Made by a program: the position numbers and the translations under genes | From: CAXYVC01 sp964292295 | GTDB taxonomy: Bacteria; Acidobacteriota; Holophagae; Holophagales; Holophagaceae | Length of the DNA stretch: 53,502 bases | Direction: 5' to 3' | Assembly (NCBI GenBank): GCA_964292295.1 | Contig: CAXYVC010000007.1 | Location: 1 to 53,502, forward strand | Notes under the pieces: model-generated | What the model was told of the DNA's origin: nothing | The model's input: the letters and a program-made list of their open reading frames with translations, nothing else | Database searches by the model: none | Shown here: positions 1 through 8,182 of the stretch, in pieces | Position numbering within the stretch: the stretch's first letter is position 1 | Layout of the letters: the number at the start of each line of letters is the position of its first letter

Positions 1-1043
1 ATCATGCCCCCCAGGTTTCCGCCCGCGAGAGGGGGGCCGAAGCCCCCGCCGTCGAAGCGGGGGAGGTTGCTGGCGGCCTCGGCGGCGTTGAGGATGCCGT
101 AGGCGTCCAGGGCGACCAGGGCGTGGGGCAGGCTGACCTCGGTGAGGTTGGCGCCGAGGGCCTCCATCTGGCGGATCGCCTCCTCCAGGCGGGAGCGCAC
201 CCCGGGGGCGATGTCCTCCCTGAAATACTCGGCGGGCATGCCCACGCGCAGCCCCTTCCAGGAGGCGGGCCCAAGGGAGGCGAGGCGTTCCTGGCCGGGA
301 AGGGCGCAGCTGGTGCTGTCCAGGGGGTCCACGCCGGCCATCACCGAGAGCCCTGCGGCCAGGTCCCGGGCGCTGTGGGCGAGGAGGCCCACCTGGTCGA
401 GGCTCGAGGCCATGGCCGTCAACCCGCTGCGACTCAGGACGCCGTAGGAAGGACGCAGGGCGGTGAGGCCGCAGAAGGCGGCCGGGGGCCGCACGCTGCC
501 CCCGGTGTCGCTGCCCAGGGCTAAGGGGACGTAGCCCGCCCCCACCGCCACCGCCGAGCCCGAGCTGCTGCCGCCGGGCACGCGGTCCGGGGCCCAGGGG
601 TTGCGGGCGGGACCGGCGGCGCAGTGCTCGCCGCTGGACCCCATGGCAAATGCGTCCAGGTTCGTGCGAGCCACGGGCACGGCGCCGGCCTCCAGGAGGC
701 GGGCCACCACGGTTGCGCTTGTCGGCGAGCGGAAACCGGGGTGCAGGCGCGAGCCGTTGCCCAGGGGCAGGCCCGCCTGGGCCAGGTTGTCCTTCAGGGC
801 GATGGGGATGCCTAGCATGGGGCCGCGCTCGCCCGCGCGGAGGCGCCGGTCCGCGGCATCCGCGGCTGCGAGGGCTTCGTCTGCATGGCAGCGGGCGACG
901 GCGTTCAGGGTGGGGTCCATGCGGGCGATGCGCGCAAGGGCCTGCTCGGCCAGGGCCCGGGCGGAACAGGCGCCGGTGCCGAGGGTTCCGCGCAGGGTGG
1001 TGAGAAGGCGTGGCTGCATCCGCGTGGTCCCCGCTTCCCGCAT
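1..1043 (-). CDS. gatA: Amidase, GatA-like (aspartyl/glutamyl-tRNA amidotransferase subunit A), 3' end off window
   Basis: Amidase-signature enzyme; GatA hydrolyses glutamine and, with GatB/GatC, converts mischarged Glu-tRNA(Gln) or Asp-tRNA(Asn). The frame shows the Ser-cisSer-Lys triad: Lys84 in GIPIALKDN, serines near 159-160 in VPGGSSSGSA and Ser183 in GSDTGGS. The stretches FAMGSS, RNPW and FCGL also match GatA rather than generic amidases. I chose the ATG at 1043 because GGAGG lies 9 nt upstream; an ATG eight codons later is possible. About 347 codons are present of roughly 480; the C-terminus lies before position 1. gatB/gatC are not in the window, so a stand-alone amidase is not fully excluded. 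Confidence 0.85.
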   Translation of the reverse strand, partial: MREAGTTRMQPRLLTTLRGTLGTGACSARALAEQALARIARMDPTLNAVARCHADEALAAADAADRRLRAGERGPMLGIPIALKDNLAQAGLPLGNGSRLHPGFRSPTSATVVARLLEAGAVPVARTNLDAFAMGSSGEHCAAGPARNPWAPDRVPGGSSSGSAVAVGAGYVPLALGSDTGGSVRPPAAFCGLTALRPSYGVLSRSGLTAMASSLDQVGLLAHSARDLAAGLSVMAGVDPLDSTSCALPGQERLASLGPASWKGLRVGMPAEYFREDIAPGVRSRLEEAIRQMEALGANLTEVSLPHALVALDAYGILNAAEAASNLPRFDGGGFGPPLAGGNLGGM

Positions 1044-1228
1044 GCTGGCATGCCTCCGCAGCCTGCGGGTAGCGCGTGCCCGCGCTTGCGGTGGGCGCGA
1101 AATGCGGCCAATCTGACAGCCCCTTCCTCGATTTCCTCCAGGGCGGCTCCGGTTATCCTGGTCCTGCACAGCAGATCCCTCCAGCCGAAACCTGCCCTGA
1201 ACCCTTATCGCCTGTCGCCTGAACCTCA

Positions 1229-1930
1229 ATGAACCCCTTCGAGATCCTGGACATCCCCCTGAGCGCCTCTCCCGAGGAGATCCGCTCCGCCTACCATCGT
1301 TTGGCGAAGCAGTGGCATCCCGACCGCTTCACCGGCGCCGAGAAGGAGGCGGCGGAGCAGCGCTTCCGCCAGCTGGCCGAGGCCTTCAGCCTTCTCAAGG
1401 ACCCGCAGAAGCGCGAGGAATTCCAGCGCCGCTTCGGGGGCTCCCAGGCGGCGGAGGCCCCCAGGAAGGCAGAGGCGGCTTCGCCTTCGGTTCCCATGAC
1501 GGAGCGGACGGCCGAGGACTGGTTCCAGGACGCGGGGAAGGCCCTGGCGGAAGGCCAGGCGGAGCGCGCCCTCGGGCTGGCCCAGTACGCGATCCGCATG
1601 GATCCCGAGAAGGCGGAGTACCACGTCTTCCTCGCGAAGGTGCTCCAGGCGGGGGATGGCGACAAGCGGCTGCTGGTGAGGAGCCTGGAGACGGCCATCC
1701 GTCTGAACCCCAAGGATGCGGAGAGCATGATCCAGCTTTCCGAGGTCTTCCGGGGCGAGGGGATGCACGCCCGCGCGGCGCGCCTGCTGGAGAGCGCCCG
1801 GACCCTGGCGCCGAACCACCGGGTCTTCGTCCAGGAACGCAAGCGTGCGGCGGCGGCCCAGGCGGCGGCCCCGGTGGGGCTGATGGACCAGTTCCGCCAG
1901 CTCTTGAACCGGTTCCAGAAGCGAGGTTGA
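1229..1930 (+). CDS. J-domain protein with TPR-like C-terminus
   Basis: 233-residue cytoplasmic co-chaperone-like protein. Residues 1-70 form a J domain (FEILDIP start, HPD motif at 30-32, the loop that stimulates DnaK ATPase). A linker at about 75-90 is followed by helical repeats (about 92-205) resembling TPRs, such as AERALGLAQYAIRMDP and LLVRSLETAIRLNP. It lacks the Gly/Phe and zinc-finger regions of true DnaJ, so it is a specialised J protein whose client is probably chosen by the TPRs. No clear Shine-Dalgarno precedes the ATG. The stop is followed after 1 nt by the PP2C gene, so the two are co-transcribed. The client is unknown. Confidence 0.8.
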   Translation: MNPFEILDIPLSASPEEIRSAYHRLAKQWHPDRFTGAEKEAAEQRFRQLAEAFSLLKDPQKREEFQRRFGGSQAAEAPRKAEAASPSVPMTERTAEDWFQDAGKALAEGQAERALGLAQYAIRMDPEKAEYHVFLAKVLQAGDGDKRLLVRSLETAIRLNPKDAESMIQLSEVFRGEGMHARAARLLESARTLAPNHRVFVQERKRAAAAQAAAPVGLMDQFRQLLNRFQKRG

Positions 1931-1931
1931 C

Positions 1932-2699
1932 ATGAGGCTGGTGGCGGCTGGGCAGACGGATGTCGGGTGCGTGCGCAAGCACAACGAGGACAACTTCCTG
2001 ATCGACATGGAGCTCGGCCTCTTCGTGGTGGCGGACGGCCTGGGCGGGCATGCGGCGGGAGAGGTGGCCAGCCAGATCGTCGTGGAGCGGGTGGGCCAGT
2101 TCATCGCCCAGACCGTGGAGAAGGACCAGACCTGGCCGCTGGAATACGACGTGACGCTCCCCTTCGACGGCAACCGCCTGAAGGCAGCGCTGCTGCTGAC
2201 GGACCAGGCGATCCTCGACGACATCCGCACCAACCCCGAGCGGGAGTCCATGGGCTCCACGGTGGTGGCCTGTCTGGTGCATGGTGCCCGCGTGACCATG
2301 GTGCACGTGGGGGACAGCCGGGGATACCTGCTGGACGGGAAGGGCATCCGCCAGGTGACCCGCGACCACTCCTGGGTGGCCGAGCAGGTCGCCAACGGCA
2401 TCCTGACGCCGGAGGAGGCCCGCAAGCATCCTTTCCGCAACGTCATCACTCAGGCGCTGGGGAACGGGGCCGATCTTGACGTGAGCGTGCAGGAGTTCCA
2501 GGTTTCGGAGTTGGACCGTCTTTTGCTTTGCTCCGACGGACTGTCAGGAATGCTGCAGGACGAGGAAATCTGGAGGCTTGTGCAGGGCTCTTCGTCCCTT
2601 CAGGAAGCCGCCCGCCGCCTGGTCGAAAAGGCCCGGGAGAACGGTGGAGAAGACAACATCACCGCGGTGCTCATCGGTTTTGAACCAGATTGTGCGTGA
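1932..2699 (+). CDS. PP2C-family Ser/Thr protein phosphatase
   Basis: 255 residues, the usual size of a single-domain bacterial PP2C (PrpC/Stp1 type), a Mn/Mg-dependent phosphatase that reverses Hanks-type kinase phosphorylation. Visible motifs in order: VRKHNED near the N-terminus, VADGLGGHAAGE (metal-binding Asp-Gly), GSTVVA, HVGDSRGYLL, LLLCSDGLSGML and GGEDNITAVLI (C-terminal metal-binding Asp). No membrane segment, so cytoplasmic. The ATG is 1 nt past the J-protein stop, which implies co-expression. It lies just before the pilMNOPQ promoter. A paralogue is encoded at 8183-9106 and a candidate opposing kinase at 11896-14766. Confidence 0.9.
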   Translation: MRLVAAGQTDVGCVRKHNEDNFLIDMELGLFVVADGLGGHAAGEVASQIVVERVGQFIAQTVEKDQTWPLEYDVTLPFDGNRLKAALLLTDQAILDDIRTNPERESMGSTVVACLVHGARVTMVHVGDSRGYLLDGKGIRQVTRDHSWVAEQVANGILTPEEARKHPFRNVITQALGNGADLDVSVQEFQVSELDRLLLCSDGLSGMLQDEEIWRLVQGSSSLQEAARRLVEKARENGGEDNITAVLIGFEPDCA

Positions 2700-2717
2700 G
2701 AATCTCGGACGAACAGC

Positions 2718-2745
2718 TTGACGTGGATGGACAGGACGTTAGAAT
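2718..2745 (+). promoter_or_regulatory. Sigma-70-type promoter for pilMNOPQ
   Basis: TTGACG (2718-2723), a 16-nt spacer and TAGAAT (2740-2745), 33 nt before the pilM GTG start, in the 79-nt gap after the PP2C gene. Both hexamers are close to consensus in an otherwise GC-rich region. Inferred from sequence only. Confidence 0.6.
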
Positions 2746-2778
2746 TTGTCGCCATTCTCCTAATTAGCGAGGCTCCCG

Positions 2779-3861
2779 GTGGGTCTTTTCGATAGCAAGA
2801 AGAAACTCCTTGTCGGCCTGGATATCGGTTCCAGCAGCGTGAAGGTCTGCGAGCTCCAGGCCGTGGGCAAGGGCGCCGGCCTGCGGTACAAGCTGCAGAA
2901 GCTGGGCATGGCCCCCGTGCCTGCGGACGCCATCGTCGATGGCGACATCATGGACAGCAACGCCGTGGCCAACGCCATCCGCCAGGTCCTGGCCGAGCAG
3001 AAGATCAAGGCGCGCGAGGTGGCCATCTCCGTGTCCGGCCAGCAGGTGATGGTCAAGAAAGTGACCTTCCCGCTCATGAGCCCGGCGGAGCTGGCGGAAT
3101 CCGTGCGCTGGGAGGCGGAGAGCTTCTTCCCGGCGGGGCAGGGGCTGGACAGCTACGCCCTGGATTTCGCGATCCTCGAGGAGCGTCCTGCGGACGGCCA
3201 GATGGACGTGATCCTTGTGGCCTGCCGCAAGGACAAGCTCGAGGCCTACCTGGCCTGCGTCGCCCAGGCGGGGGCCAAGGCCGTGACGGTGGATGTCGAC
3301 GTCTTCGCCCTCCAGAACGCCAACGAGGTGAACAGCAGCCTCGGGGGGCGCGACGAGGTGGTCGCCCTCGTGAACGTGGGGGCCAACTTCACCAACCTGA
3401 CCATGGTGGTGGGCAGCAAGTCAGTCTTCTGGCGCGACATTGCTTGGGGCGGGAACCGCTTCACCGAGAAGGTCATGGAGGACTGGGGCGTCGGTCGCGA
3501 GAGTGCCGAGCGTCTCAAGCAGGGCATTCCGGCGGATGGGCGCGCCCCCGAGGACATCGAGCCCTCCCTGACGGCCATTGCGGATTCCTTCGCGGACGAG
3601 CTCGGGCGCACCATCGACTTCTTCAAGTCCAGCTTCAAGGTGGACCGCCTCGACCGGGTGCTGCTCTCCGGGGGGACGGCCAAGATCGTCGGACTGACCG
3701 AAGTGCTCGGGGACCGCCTCCGGGTGTCGGTGGACCGGCTCAATCCGTTCCAGCTCATGGAACTCGACGAGCGGAGCGTGGACCCTGCCGCGGTCCGCGA
3801 CATCGGGTGCACGGCCACCGTCGCGGTCGGTCTGGCTCTGCGCCAAGTGGGGGACCGATGA
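2779..3861 (+). CDS. pilM: Type IV pilus assembly protein PilM
   Basis: 360-residue actin-like (FtsA/PilM fold) cytoplasmic protein that binds the N-terminus of PilN and links the pilus alignment complex to the cytoplasmic motors. The N-terminus shows LVGLDIGSSSVKVCEL, the phosphate-1 nucleotide loop of the PilM family; DRVLLSGGTAKI near residue 295 is the second nucleotide motif. Start is GTG at 2779 with GAGG 6 nt upstream. The stop overlaps the pilN ATG (ATGA). First gene of pilMNOPQ. Confidence 0.95.
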   Translation: MGLFDSKKKLLVGLDIGSSSVKVCELQAVGKGAGLRYKLQKLGMAPVPADAIVDGDIMDSNAVANAIRQVLAEQKIKAREVAISVSGQQVMVKKVTFPLMSPAELAESVRWEAESFFPAGQGLDSYALDFAILEERPADGQMDVILVACRKDKLEAYLACVAQAGAKAVTVDVDVFALQNANEVNSSLGGRDEVVALVNVGANFTNLTMVVGSKSVFWRDIAWGGNRFTEKVMEDWGVGRESAERLKQGIPADGRAPEDIEPSLTAIADSFADELGRTIDFFKSSFKVDRLDRVLLSGGTAKIVGLTEVLGDRLRVSVDRLNPFQLMELDERSVDPAAVRDIGCTATVAVGLALRQVGDR

Positions 3862-4445
3862 TCAGGATCAATCTTCTCGGAGACGCCGTTCTCCAGGCCG
3901 GGGCGAAAAAGCCCGAGAAGGCCGAGGTCGCCCAGGTCTACGCCGCGGGCGAAGGGGCAGGCCGGATGAGCGTGCCGGTCGCCGGCATCGTGGTGGGCCT
4001 GGTCTTCGCCTCCTTCGGCGGCATCTACTGGCTGATGCTCCAGCGCGAGGTCGCCAAGGCCGAGGCGAAGAAGGTCGAACTCGAACGCACCAAGGCCGAG
4101 CTGGACAAGTACATCAAGCTCGAGCAGGAGTTCCGCCGCCGCAAGGAGGCCCTGCAGAAGAAGAAGGAAGTGATGCTCGGGCTGCGCCGCGCCCAGCACC
4201 AGCCGGTCCACTTCATGGAGGAGATCGCCAACGCCCTTCCTGACGACGTGTGGTTCAAGGAGATCAGCCAGAAGGGAACCGCGGTCACCGTGCAGGGCGA
4301 GAGCGCCAGTTTCGAGGCCATCAACGCCTTCCGGGCGAAGCTCGTGGAACAGAACAAGTGGTTCCAGAACGTGAACTATCCGACGGCCAACAAGAAGGGC
4401 AGCACCGTCGAGTTCACGATCTCCTTCGACTTGAAGAACCCTTGA
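3858..4445 (+). CDS. pilN: Type IV pilus assembly protein PilN
   Basis: 195-residue bitopic inner-membrane protein of the alignment complex. It begins MIRINLLGDA, the conserved PilN tail that docks into PilM. A membrane segment follows at about residues 36-58, then a coiled coil (about 60-105, rich in Lys/Glu) and a ferredoxin-like periplasmic domain. The ATG at 3858 overlaps the pilM stop by 4 nt, which fixes the start; the frame remains open far upstream only as an overlap of pilM. Confidence 0.93.
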   Translation: MIRINLLGDAVLQAGAKKPEKAEVAQVYAAGEGAGRMSVPVAGIVVGLVFASFGGIYWLMLQREVAKAEAKKVELERTKAELDKYIKLEQEFRRRKEALQKKKEVMLGLRRAQHQPVHFMEEIANALPDDVWFKEISQKGTAVTVQGESASFEAINAFRAKLVEQNKWFQNVNYPTANKKGSTVEFTISFDLKNP

Positions 4446-4455
4446 GGATGTGCCG

Positions 4456-5067
4456 ATGAACTCCCAACTTCGCAACCAGATCCTGATCGGAGGGCTCGCG
4501 GGTCTGCTCGTCGCCGTGCTGGCCTGGTTCCTCCTCGGCGGGAAGCGGGACGACCTCCGGTCCCTCGAGGCGACCAACGAGGCGCTCCAGAAGGACGTGG
4601 ACAAGGGCTACGCCCTGAAGGCCAACTACGAAAAGCTGAAGGTCGAAGTGGCCCAGCAGGAAAAGGTGATCGAGGAACTGATCAAGATCATGCCCACCGA
4701 GACGGATCGGGGCGAGATCCCCTACCGGGTCAAGAAGGTGGCCGACCAGGCGGGCGTGGAGCAGGTCTCCTTCAAGGTGGAGAGCGCCATCAAGCGCGAC
4801 TACTACACGGAGTACCCCTTCACCTTCCAGTTCCGTTCCGGCTTCCACAACTTCGGCCAGTTCACCAGCCTGGTTTCCGGCTACGAGAAGATCGTCAACC
4901 TGAGCGAGCTTTCGCTGAAGCGGGAGCCCAACCGCGCGGCCTTCCCCGTGGCGATCACCTGCCGGATCAGCGCCTTCGTCTACAACCCGATGGATCCCAA
5001 GCCCGAACCCCCCAAGAAGGGCGCGCGCCCCGCACCCGCCAAGGCGGCTGCCGGTGAAGGAGACTGA
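4456..5067 (+). CDS. pilO: Type IV pilus assembly protein PilO
   Basis: 203-residue partner of PilN. Membrane segment at about residues 8-26 (ILIGGLAGLLVAVLAWFLL), then a coiled coil (EATNEALQKDV, EKLKVEVAQQEKVIEEL) and a ferredoxin-like domain with the family pattern of fibre-forming strands (FTFQFRSGFHNFGQF). I start at ATG 4456, which has GAGG 8 nt upstream; a GTG at 4450 would leave only 2 nt of spacing. It forms PilNO dimers that contact PilP in the periplasm. Confidence 0.92.
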   Translation: MNSQLRNQILIGGLAGLLVAVLAWFLLGGKRDDLRSLEATNEALQKDVDKGYALKANYEKLKVEVAQQEKVIEELIKIMPTETDRGEIPYRVKKVADQAGVEQVSFKVESAIKRDYYTEYPFTFQFRSGFHNFGQFTSLVSGYEKIVNLSELSLKREPNRAAFPVAITCRISAFVYNPMDPKPEPPKKGARPAPAKAAAGEGD

Positions 5068-5070
5068 TCC

Positions 5071-5559
5071 ATGGCCAACGCCTTCCTGTTTCCCCTGCTT
5101 GCCGCCTGCACCGCGTTGTGCGCGCAGCAGCCCGCTTCCAAGCCCAAGCCCGCGCCTGCAGCTGAGGCCCCCAAGGCCGGCGCCGCGACGCCTGCGGCCA
5201 CGCCCCAGGAGATCCCTCTCGAGGAGCTCCTGATGGCCAAGCCGACGCCCTACCGTCCCGGCCTGGTGCGGGATCCCTTCAGTGCACCCTCCGATGCCGA
5301 ACAGAGCTCCCGGGGGGACCTTGTGGATGACGTGGGCGTCAAGGGACGCGTGATTTCCGGGGGCAGGGCCCTCGCGGTCGTGTCCGATTCCAGAGGCAAC
5401 ACGCGGATGCTCCCGGTGGGGTACCGCTTCCGGGACGGCGAGATCGCCGCCATCAGTGAAACCGCGGTGACCTTCCGCCAGTGGGATGTCGCCGCAGGTA
5501 CCCGGTCCGTCTTCCGGACCGTCGTCAAGCCGTTCAAGCGCGAGGAGGGTAAACGATGA
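5071..5559 (+). CDS. pilP: Type IV pilus assembly protein PilP
   Basis: 162 residues. It starts with a short hydrophobic signal (MANAFLFPLLAACTALCAQ) followed by a Pro/Ala/Lys-rich linker to about residue 50. The PLEELLMAKP and LVRDPFSAP motifs are typical PilP, followed by a small beta domain with VKGRVISGGRALAVV. PilP connects PilNO to the secretin PilQ. The C in LAAC could be a lipobox but is not ideal. Its stop overlaps the pilQ ATG (ATGA), so expression is coupled. Confidence 0.88.
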   Translation: MANAFLFPLLAACTALCAQQPASKPKPAPAAEAPKAGAATPAATPQEIPLEELLMAKPTPYRPGLVRDPFSAPSDAEQSSRGDLVDDVGVKGRVISGGRALAVVSDSRGNTRMLPVGYRFRDGEIAAISETAVTFRQWDVAAGTRSVFRTVVKPFKREEGKR

Positions 5560-7565
5560 ATGCTCGCCTGAGTTCCTTGCTGGTGGCCGGATGCGTGTTC
5601 CTGGCCGGAGCGCATGTCAAGGCCGTCTCGGATCCGGAGAGCGCCGGGAAGAACACCCTCCAGGGCGTGGCGGTCCAGCCCGACGCCGGAGCCGGCGCGG
5701 TGGTGACCCTGTCCATCCCCGGTTTCGCGGGCGAGCCCCGGATCGAGGTGCTTCGCGGTCCTGACCGGGTGGTGCTGGATCTTCCCGGCGTGCACCGCGG
5801 CAGCGTGGTGAGCCTCAAGACGGTCAAGAGCCTGACGCACCCCCTCATCCGCCGCAGCCGCATCGCCCAGTTCACGACGAGCCCGGTGCCCGTGACCCGC
5901 GTGGTCTTCGAGGTGGCTCCCGGGACCCAGGCCTCCGTGGCCGCTGCAGGCGACGGCCTCCGGGTCTCCCTGACGCCGGGCACGGGCCGCGTCGTGGCCC
6001 AGGCCGCGGTGCCTCCTCCTCCCGCGCTCCCTGCCGCCCCTCCGGCGGTGGTCGCCGCGGAAAAGGCGCCCGCGCCCGTCGTGGCACCCCAGGTCGCCAA
6101 GGCCGCCCCCGTGAGCGCCATCCCCGCCGTGGGCGGGAGCTTCCAGGCCCTTCCCTCCCTAGCGGTCAGCTCCCTGCTGCCCGCGACCCCCGGGCTCCGG
6201 GCCCAGGAGGCCCAGCCGGCTCCGCGGACCGAAGCCTCCCGTGCGGGGCGCGTGCTGGGCGAAGCGCCCCAGCGCTACACGGGCTCCCGGATGACCATCG
6301 ACGTCAAGGGGACGGACATCCAGGACTTCCTGCGCATCATCGCCGAGCACGCCAAGCTCAATCTGGTCGCGGACCAGGATGTGCAGGGCATCTACACCTT
6401 CCGTTTCGTGGACACGCCCTGGGACCAGGTTCTGGACGTGATCCTGAAGCACGCTGCCCTCGGCAAGGAGGTCAGCAACGGCGTCATCCGCGTCGCGAAG
6501 ATCGAGAAGCTCCAGAAGGAGGAGGAGGACCGCAAGAAGTTGGACGAGGCCAAGGCCCTGGCGGGCGACCTCACCAGCATCACCCGTCCCCTCTCCTTCG
6601 CGAAGGTGGCCGAGGCCAAGCCGGTGGTGGAGAAGATCCTGAGCAAGCGGGGCAGCCTGATCATCGACGAGCGCACCAACACGATGATCATCAGCGACCT
6701 GCCGCGCTACATCCCCCTGGTCGAGGACCTGCTCGCGACGCTGGATGTGCAGATCCAGCAGGTCCAGATCGAGGCCCGCGTGATCGAGGCGACGCGGGGC
6801 TACGAGCAGGCCTTCGGCGTGAACTTCCCCCAGTCGAACTCCGGCTCCAAGAGCCTGAAGCTCACCCAGATGGATCCCGTGAGCGGGGCCCTCAAGGAGG
6901 TCGACGCCCCCTGGGGCTTCGGGCGCTCCTGGAACAGCGGTCAGGGCTTCACGCGCACCGCCTCCGGCCAGAGCGCGGGAACGGCCTGGGGCACCAACAC
7001 CACCCTCACGTCGCCCTCCGGCGAGTTCTGGGTCTCCTTCCTCAGCCAGCACTTCAGCGTGAACGCGATCCTGCAGGCCGCCCAGAAGGACGGCAAGGTC
7101 AAGATCGTCAGCAACCCGAAGATCGTCACCCAGAACAACAAGAAGGCCAAGATCCTCTCCGGCGAGAAGATCCCCTATCCCTCCCAGCAGGGCGGCGCCG
7201 CGGGCGGCGCCATCACCGTGGCCTTCGTGGAGGCGAACCTGGAGCTGAACGTCACGCCCCAGATCACCAATGACGGCACCATCATCATGGACCTGCAGAT
7301 CGAGAAGTCCGAGGCGGACTTCAGCCGCACGGTGCTGGGCTCCCCCACCATCGTCCGCAAGGCCATCGACACGCAGGTGCTGGTGAAGGATGGCGGCACG
7401 GCGATCCTGGGCGGCGTCTACACCACGAACAACACGAAGGAATACAACGGCATCCCCTTCCTGGGGCGCATCCCGGTCCTGGGCTGGCTCTTCCGGTCCA
7501 AGTCCGACCAGGAGAAGACCGCCGAGCTGCTGATCTTCATCACGCCGCGCATCCTGAAGTCCTAG
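5556..7565 (+). CDS. pilQ: Type IV pilus secretin PilQ
   Basis: 669-residue outer-membrane secretin through which the pilus exits. Signal peptide at residues 1-23; a peptidoglycan-binding AMIN-like domain at about 30-130; a Pro/Ala linker at about 145-235; a secretin N0/STN-type domain from about 246 (MTIDVKGTDIQDFLRIIAEH); an N1 domain at about 340-430 (TNTMIISDLPRYIPLVEDLL); and the secretin core at about 490-668 with VTPQI, GGVYTTNN and PFLGRIPVLGWLF. It carries a single AMIN domain, where many PilQs have two or more. Last gene of the operon, followed by a terminator. Confidence 0.95.
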   Translation: MNARLSSLLVAGCVFLAGAHVKAVSDPESAGKNTLQGVAVQPDAGAGAVVTLSIPGFAGEPRIEVLRGPDRVVLDLPGVHRGSVVSLKTVKSLTHPLIRRSRIAQFTTSPVPVTRVVFEVAPGTQASVAAAGDGLRVSLTPGTGRVVAQAAVPPPPALPAAPPAVVAAEKAPAPVVAPQVAKAAPVSAIPAVGGSFQALPSLAVSSLLPATPGLRAQEAQPAPRTEASRAGRVLGEAPQRYTGSRMTIDVKGTDIQDFLRIIAEHAKLNLVADQDVQGIYTFRFVDTPWDQVLDVILKHAALGKEVSNGVIRVAKIEKLQKEEEDRKKLDEAKALAGDLTSITRPLSFAKVAEAKPVVEKILSKRGSLIIDERTNTMIISDLPRYIPLVEDLLATLDVQIQQVQIEARVIEATRGYEQAFGVNFPQSNSGSKSLKLTQMDPVSGALKEVDAPWGFGRSWNSGQGFTRTASGQSAGTAWGTNTTLTSPSGEFWVSFLSQHFSVNAILQAAQKDGKVKIVSNPKIVTQNNKKAKILSGEKIPYPSQQGGAAGGAITVAFVEANLELNVTPQITNDGTIIMDLQIEKSEADFSRTVLGSPTIVRKAIDTQVLVKDGGTAILGGVYTTNNTKEYNGIPFLGRIPVLGWLFRSKSDQEKTAELLIFITPRILKS

Positions 7566-7578
7566 GAGGGCGGCATCC

Positions 7579-7614
7579 ACAAGCCAAGGGCCCCGTGCGG
7601 GGCCCTTGGCTTGT
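7579..7614. terminator. Bidirectional intrinsic terminator after pilQ
   Basis: Perfect 16-bp inverted repeat (7579-7594 with 7599-7614) around a 4-nt GTGC loop, between the convergent pilQ and zinc-ribbon genes. There is no long T tract; the stem itself ends in TTGT on both strands. Confidence 0.8.
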
Positions 7615-7632
7615 ACCGGCGAAACGCGGCGG

Positions 7633-7842
7633 CTACTTCTTCAGGGGCAGGGTGCGCACCAGGCGGCGGCAGGCGTTGCAGAGGAGGGTGTAGCTGTCGG
7701 GCACCTCGGGGTGGTAGACGAAGCCGGGGCCTTCGGAGAGGGGCTGGTCCACCGCCTCGAGGCGGCCGAACTGGTACTCGGCGATGCGCACGCTCTGGGG
7801 GGCCGTGAGGTCGGCGCCGCAGTTGGGACAGGTGAGGGCCAT
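7633..7842 (-). CDS. Small zinc-ribbon protein, function unknown
   Basis: 69 residues with two Cys pairs: CPNCGAD near residues 5-8 and CNAC near residues 55-58, likely one structural Zn site. The middle is acidic with no recognised enzyme motif. The ATG at 7842 has AAGGAG upstream, and the same GGAGTTCCC-ATG start region recurs before other genes here. The gene directly downstream on the same strand of a 50-residue membrane protein may be its partner. No function proposed. Confidence 0.65.
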   Translation of the reverse strand: MALTCPNCGADLTAPQSVRIAEYQFGRLEAVDQPLSEGPGFVYHPEVPDSYTLLCNACRRLVRTLPLKK

Positions 7843-7864
7843 GGGAACTCCTTCGGTGGAACGG

Positions 7865-8017
7865 TCAACGCAGGACGACGTGCAGGATCCCCGCACCCAC
7901 CAGGGCCAGGAAGACCAGGCCGGCCAGCACGCGCAGGAGGATCCTTCCGATTCTATAGGCAAGCCAGAGCACGACCAAGGCAAGGAGGGCCAGAAGGACG
8001 AGGGCGGGCGTGGTCAT
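7865..8017 (-). CDS. Small hydrophobic membrane protein, 50 residues
   Basis: 50 residues, almost entirely hydrophobic, with two predicted membrane spans (about residues 3-20 and 27-48) separated by YRIGRILLR, a positively charged turn. It precedes the zinc-ribbon gene on the same strand with a 22-nt gap, so the two could form a small operon. The upstream GGATGGGGGC is only a weak ribosome site. The strongly hydrophobic, ordered composition argues for a real protein, but it is short. Confidence 0.45.
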   Translation of the reverse strand: MTTPALVLLALLALVVLWLAYRIGRILLRVLAGLVFLALVGAGILHVVLR

Positions 8018-8182
8018 GCCCCCATCCTGCCCGCGGTGTCGCGGGCCTTCCAGCGCGGAAGGCCGCACCGGTGCGGGGAGCCGCGCGGCTATGATGGAAG
8101 CATGGGTCCCCATGGTTTGCGTACCGAGGCGGGCCCTCCTGTTCCAGGCACCCACGACGCGAAGGAAGGCCTCCCCCGGACC